Shown here piece after piece: positions 41,925 to 42,840 of a stretch of DNA of 42,840 nt. The stretch is from an uncultured bacterium (GTDB taxonomy: Bacteria; Bacillota_I; Bacilli_A; RF39; UBA660). The position numbers were made by a program, and so were the translations under genes. The notes beneath the pieces were generated by a model. The model saw only the letters and a program-made list of their open reading frames with translations. It was not told the DNA's origin and did not search any database. How positions within the stretch are numbered: position 1 is the first letter of the stretch; each line of letters opens with the position of its first letter. The DNA lies in the NCBI GenBank assembly GCA_949296605.1, contig CASFPB010000012.1:1-42840 (forward strand). Reading direction: 5' to 3'.

Positions 41925-42840
41925 TTGAAACATGATAGTGTAATAGAAAATAAAATCATGATATATGAATCAGATGATAATATTAAAGTTGAAGTTATCT
42001 TAGAAGATGAAAATATTTGGCTTACTCAAGATCAAATAAGTAAATTGTATAATAAAGCTAAATCTACAATTAATGAACATATAAAGAATATTTATTCGGA
42101 GCATGAACTATCGGAAACAAACACTATGAGAAAATTCGGAAATTCCGAATTTTCTACTAAACCAAAAAATTATTATAATTTAGATATGATAATCGCGATT
42201 GGCTTTCGTGTGAAGTCAAATGAAGGTACAAAATTTAGAATTTGGGCAAACGAAAAATTAAAAGAATATTTAATAAAAGGATATAATTTGAATGTAGAAA
42301 GATTTAAAAATAATGGTAATGATCCTTACTTTGACGAACTCCTTGATAAAATAAGAGATATAAGATCAAGTGAAAAAGTTTTCTGGAGAAAAATACTAGA
42401 TATATATGCAACTTCAGTTGATTATAATCCCAAAAAAGAAATTACAATTAATTTTTTTAAGACAGTTCAAAATAAAATGCATTATGCCGTTTCAAGTAAT
42501 ACTGCTGCTGAAATAGTATATAATAGAGTTGATAGTAAAAAAGATAATATTGGACTCACAAATTTCAAAGGAGATATGCCCACTAGAAAAGAAACGGAAA
42601 TTGCTAAAAACTATTTAAGCTATGAAGAATTACAGATTTTAAATCGATTAGTGTCCGCATATCTTGACATTGCTGAAATAAATGCATTAAAAAGAAAAAC
42701 AATGACTATGCAAGATTGGGTTCATGAATTAGATAGTTTTTTAAAAATGACACATAATGATATATTACATACAAAAGGTACTGTTTCTCATGAAGAAGCT
42801 TTAAAGAAAGCTCATGAGGAATATGATAAATATATGCAAA
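41925..42840 (+). CDS. RhuM family protein (cut by window end)
   Basis: A second RhuM gene with at least 305 codons that runs off the window. It starts with TTG at 41925 after GGAAGGTGAT (41911-41920). The N-terminal WLTQDQISKLYNKAKSTINEHI (HTH-like), YYNLDMIIAIGFRV, KFRIWANEKLKEYLIKGYNL blocks match the previous gene, and after GLTNF it continues KGDMPTRKETEIAKNYLS and an AEINALKRKTMTMQDWV region, the C-terminal domain missing next door. A TATAAT (41901-41906) lies just upstream. In SPI-3 RhuM is virulence-associated; molecular activity is unknown. Its near-full length suggests the functional copy. Confidence 0.88.
   Translation, partial: MKHDSVIENKIMIYESDDNIKVEVILEDENIWLTQDQISKLYNKAKSTINEHIKNIYSEHELSETNTMRKFGNSEFSTKPKNYYNLDMIIAIGFRVKSNEGTKFRIWANEKLKEYLIKGYNLNVERFKNNGNDPYFDELLDKIRDIRSSEKVFWRKILDIYATSVDYNPKKEITINFFKTVQNKMHYAVSSNTAAEIVYNRVDSKKDNIGLTNFKGDMPTRKETEIAKNYLSYEELQILNRLVSAYLDIAEINALKRKTMTMQDWVHELDSFLKMTHNDILHTKGTVSHEEALKKAHEEYDKYMQ

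Noticed and set aside
1-42840. CRISPR array, rRNA genes or complete insertion sequence
   Set aside because: I looked for regularly spaced repeats, rRNA cores and terminal inverted repeats with transposase motifs, and saw none.

Overview
The window is about 42.8 kb of very AT-rich DNA (roughly one quarter G+C by eye) with almost all genes on the + strand, short gaps, strong GGAGG-type ribosome binding sites and sigma-A-like promoters. TGA works as a stop (for example the spoIIP stop at 21650-21652) and tryptophan is TGG, so this is not a recoded Mollicute. Gene order is strongly Bacilli-like: tkt-sirA-yneF, parE-parC, ylbD-ylbE, nfo next to a DUF2624 (YqfT-like) gene, and spoIIP-yqxA-lepA-...-hemW, plus a T-box ahead of valS and a probable L19 leader ahead of rplS. 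The best guess is a chromosomal segment of an uncultured, small-genome, AT-rich member of class Bacilli (an RF39-like or Erysipelotrichales-like gut lineage). The class is well supported; the order is inference.

Layout. 1-3.7 kb: a FIST-domain sensor gene followed by an aldehyde dehydrogenase and a short-chain dehydrogenase. 3.7-5.5 kb: an accessory-looking pair, a membrane-anchored HNH nuclease and a membrane-tailed HD phosphohydrolase. 5.5-8.2 kb: transketolase, SirA-like replication inhibitor, YneF. 8.3-13.7 kb: a membrane-anchored acidic protein, then topoisomerase IV (parE, parC). 13.7-16.1 kb: ylbD, ylbE, a lone type IV-like pilin, endonuclease IV and a convergent DUF2624 gene. 16.1-19 kb: class B penicillin-binding protein, ribosomal protein bL33 (54 codons), EF-P. 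19-20.5 kb: two minus-strand genes of unknown function and tRNA-Arg(UCU). 20.7-26 kb: spoIIP, yqxA, lepA, a tandem pair of unknown paralogues, hemW. 26-31.7 kb: a C-terminally anchored cadherin-like protein, a UcpA-like dehydrogenase, an anchored helical protein, a deoxyribosyltransferase-like protein, and two tandem membrane-anchored beta-repeat proteins that share a three-copy repeat unit. 31.7-39.3 kb: valS with T-box, an FAD oxidoreductase with a cysteine cluster, a short GDPD, rplS, lepB, a four-helix membrane protein, an MBL-fold protein and a second deoxyribosyltransferase-like protein. 39.3-42.8 kb: a lipoprotein, another anchored secreted protein, a gene-poor scar-like stretch, then two tandem RhuM-family genes, the first short at its C-terminus and the second cut by the window end.

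Working together: topoisomerase IV, SirA and EndoIV concern chromosome replication and repair; bL33, EF-P, LepA, ValRS, L19 and tRNA-Arg concern translation; PBP, signal peptidase I, SpoIIP and several anchored proteins concern the envelope. SpoIIP, SirA, YlbD and YqxA are sporulation-associated in Bacillus, so the lineage either sporulates or descends from spore formers and kept these genes. The RhuM end looks like the edge of an accessory or defence island. No CRISPR array, rRNA or complete insertion sequence was seen.
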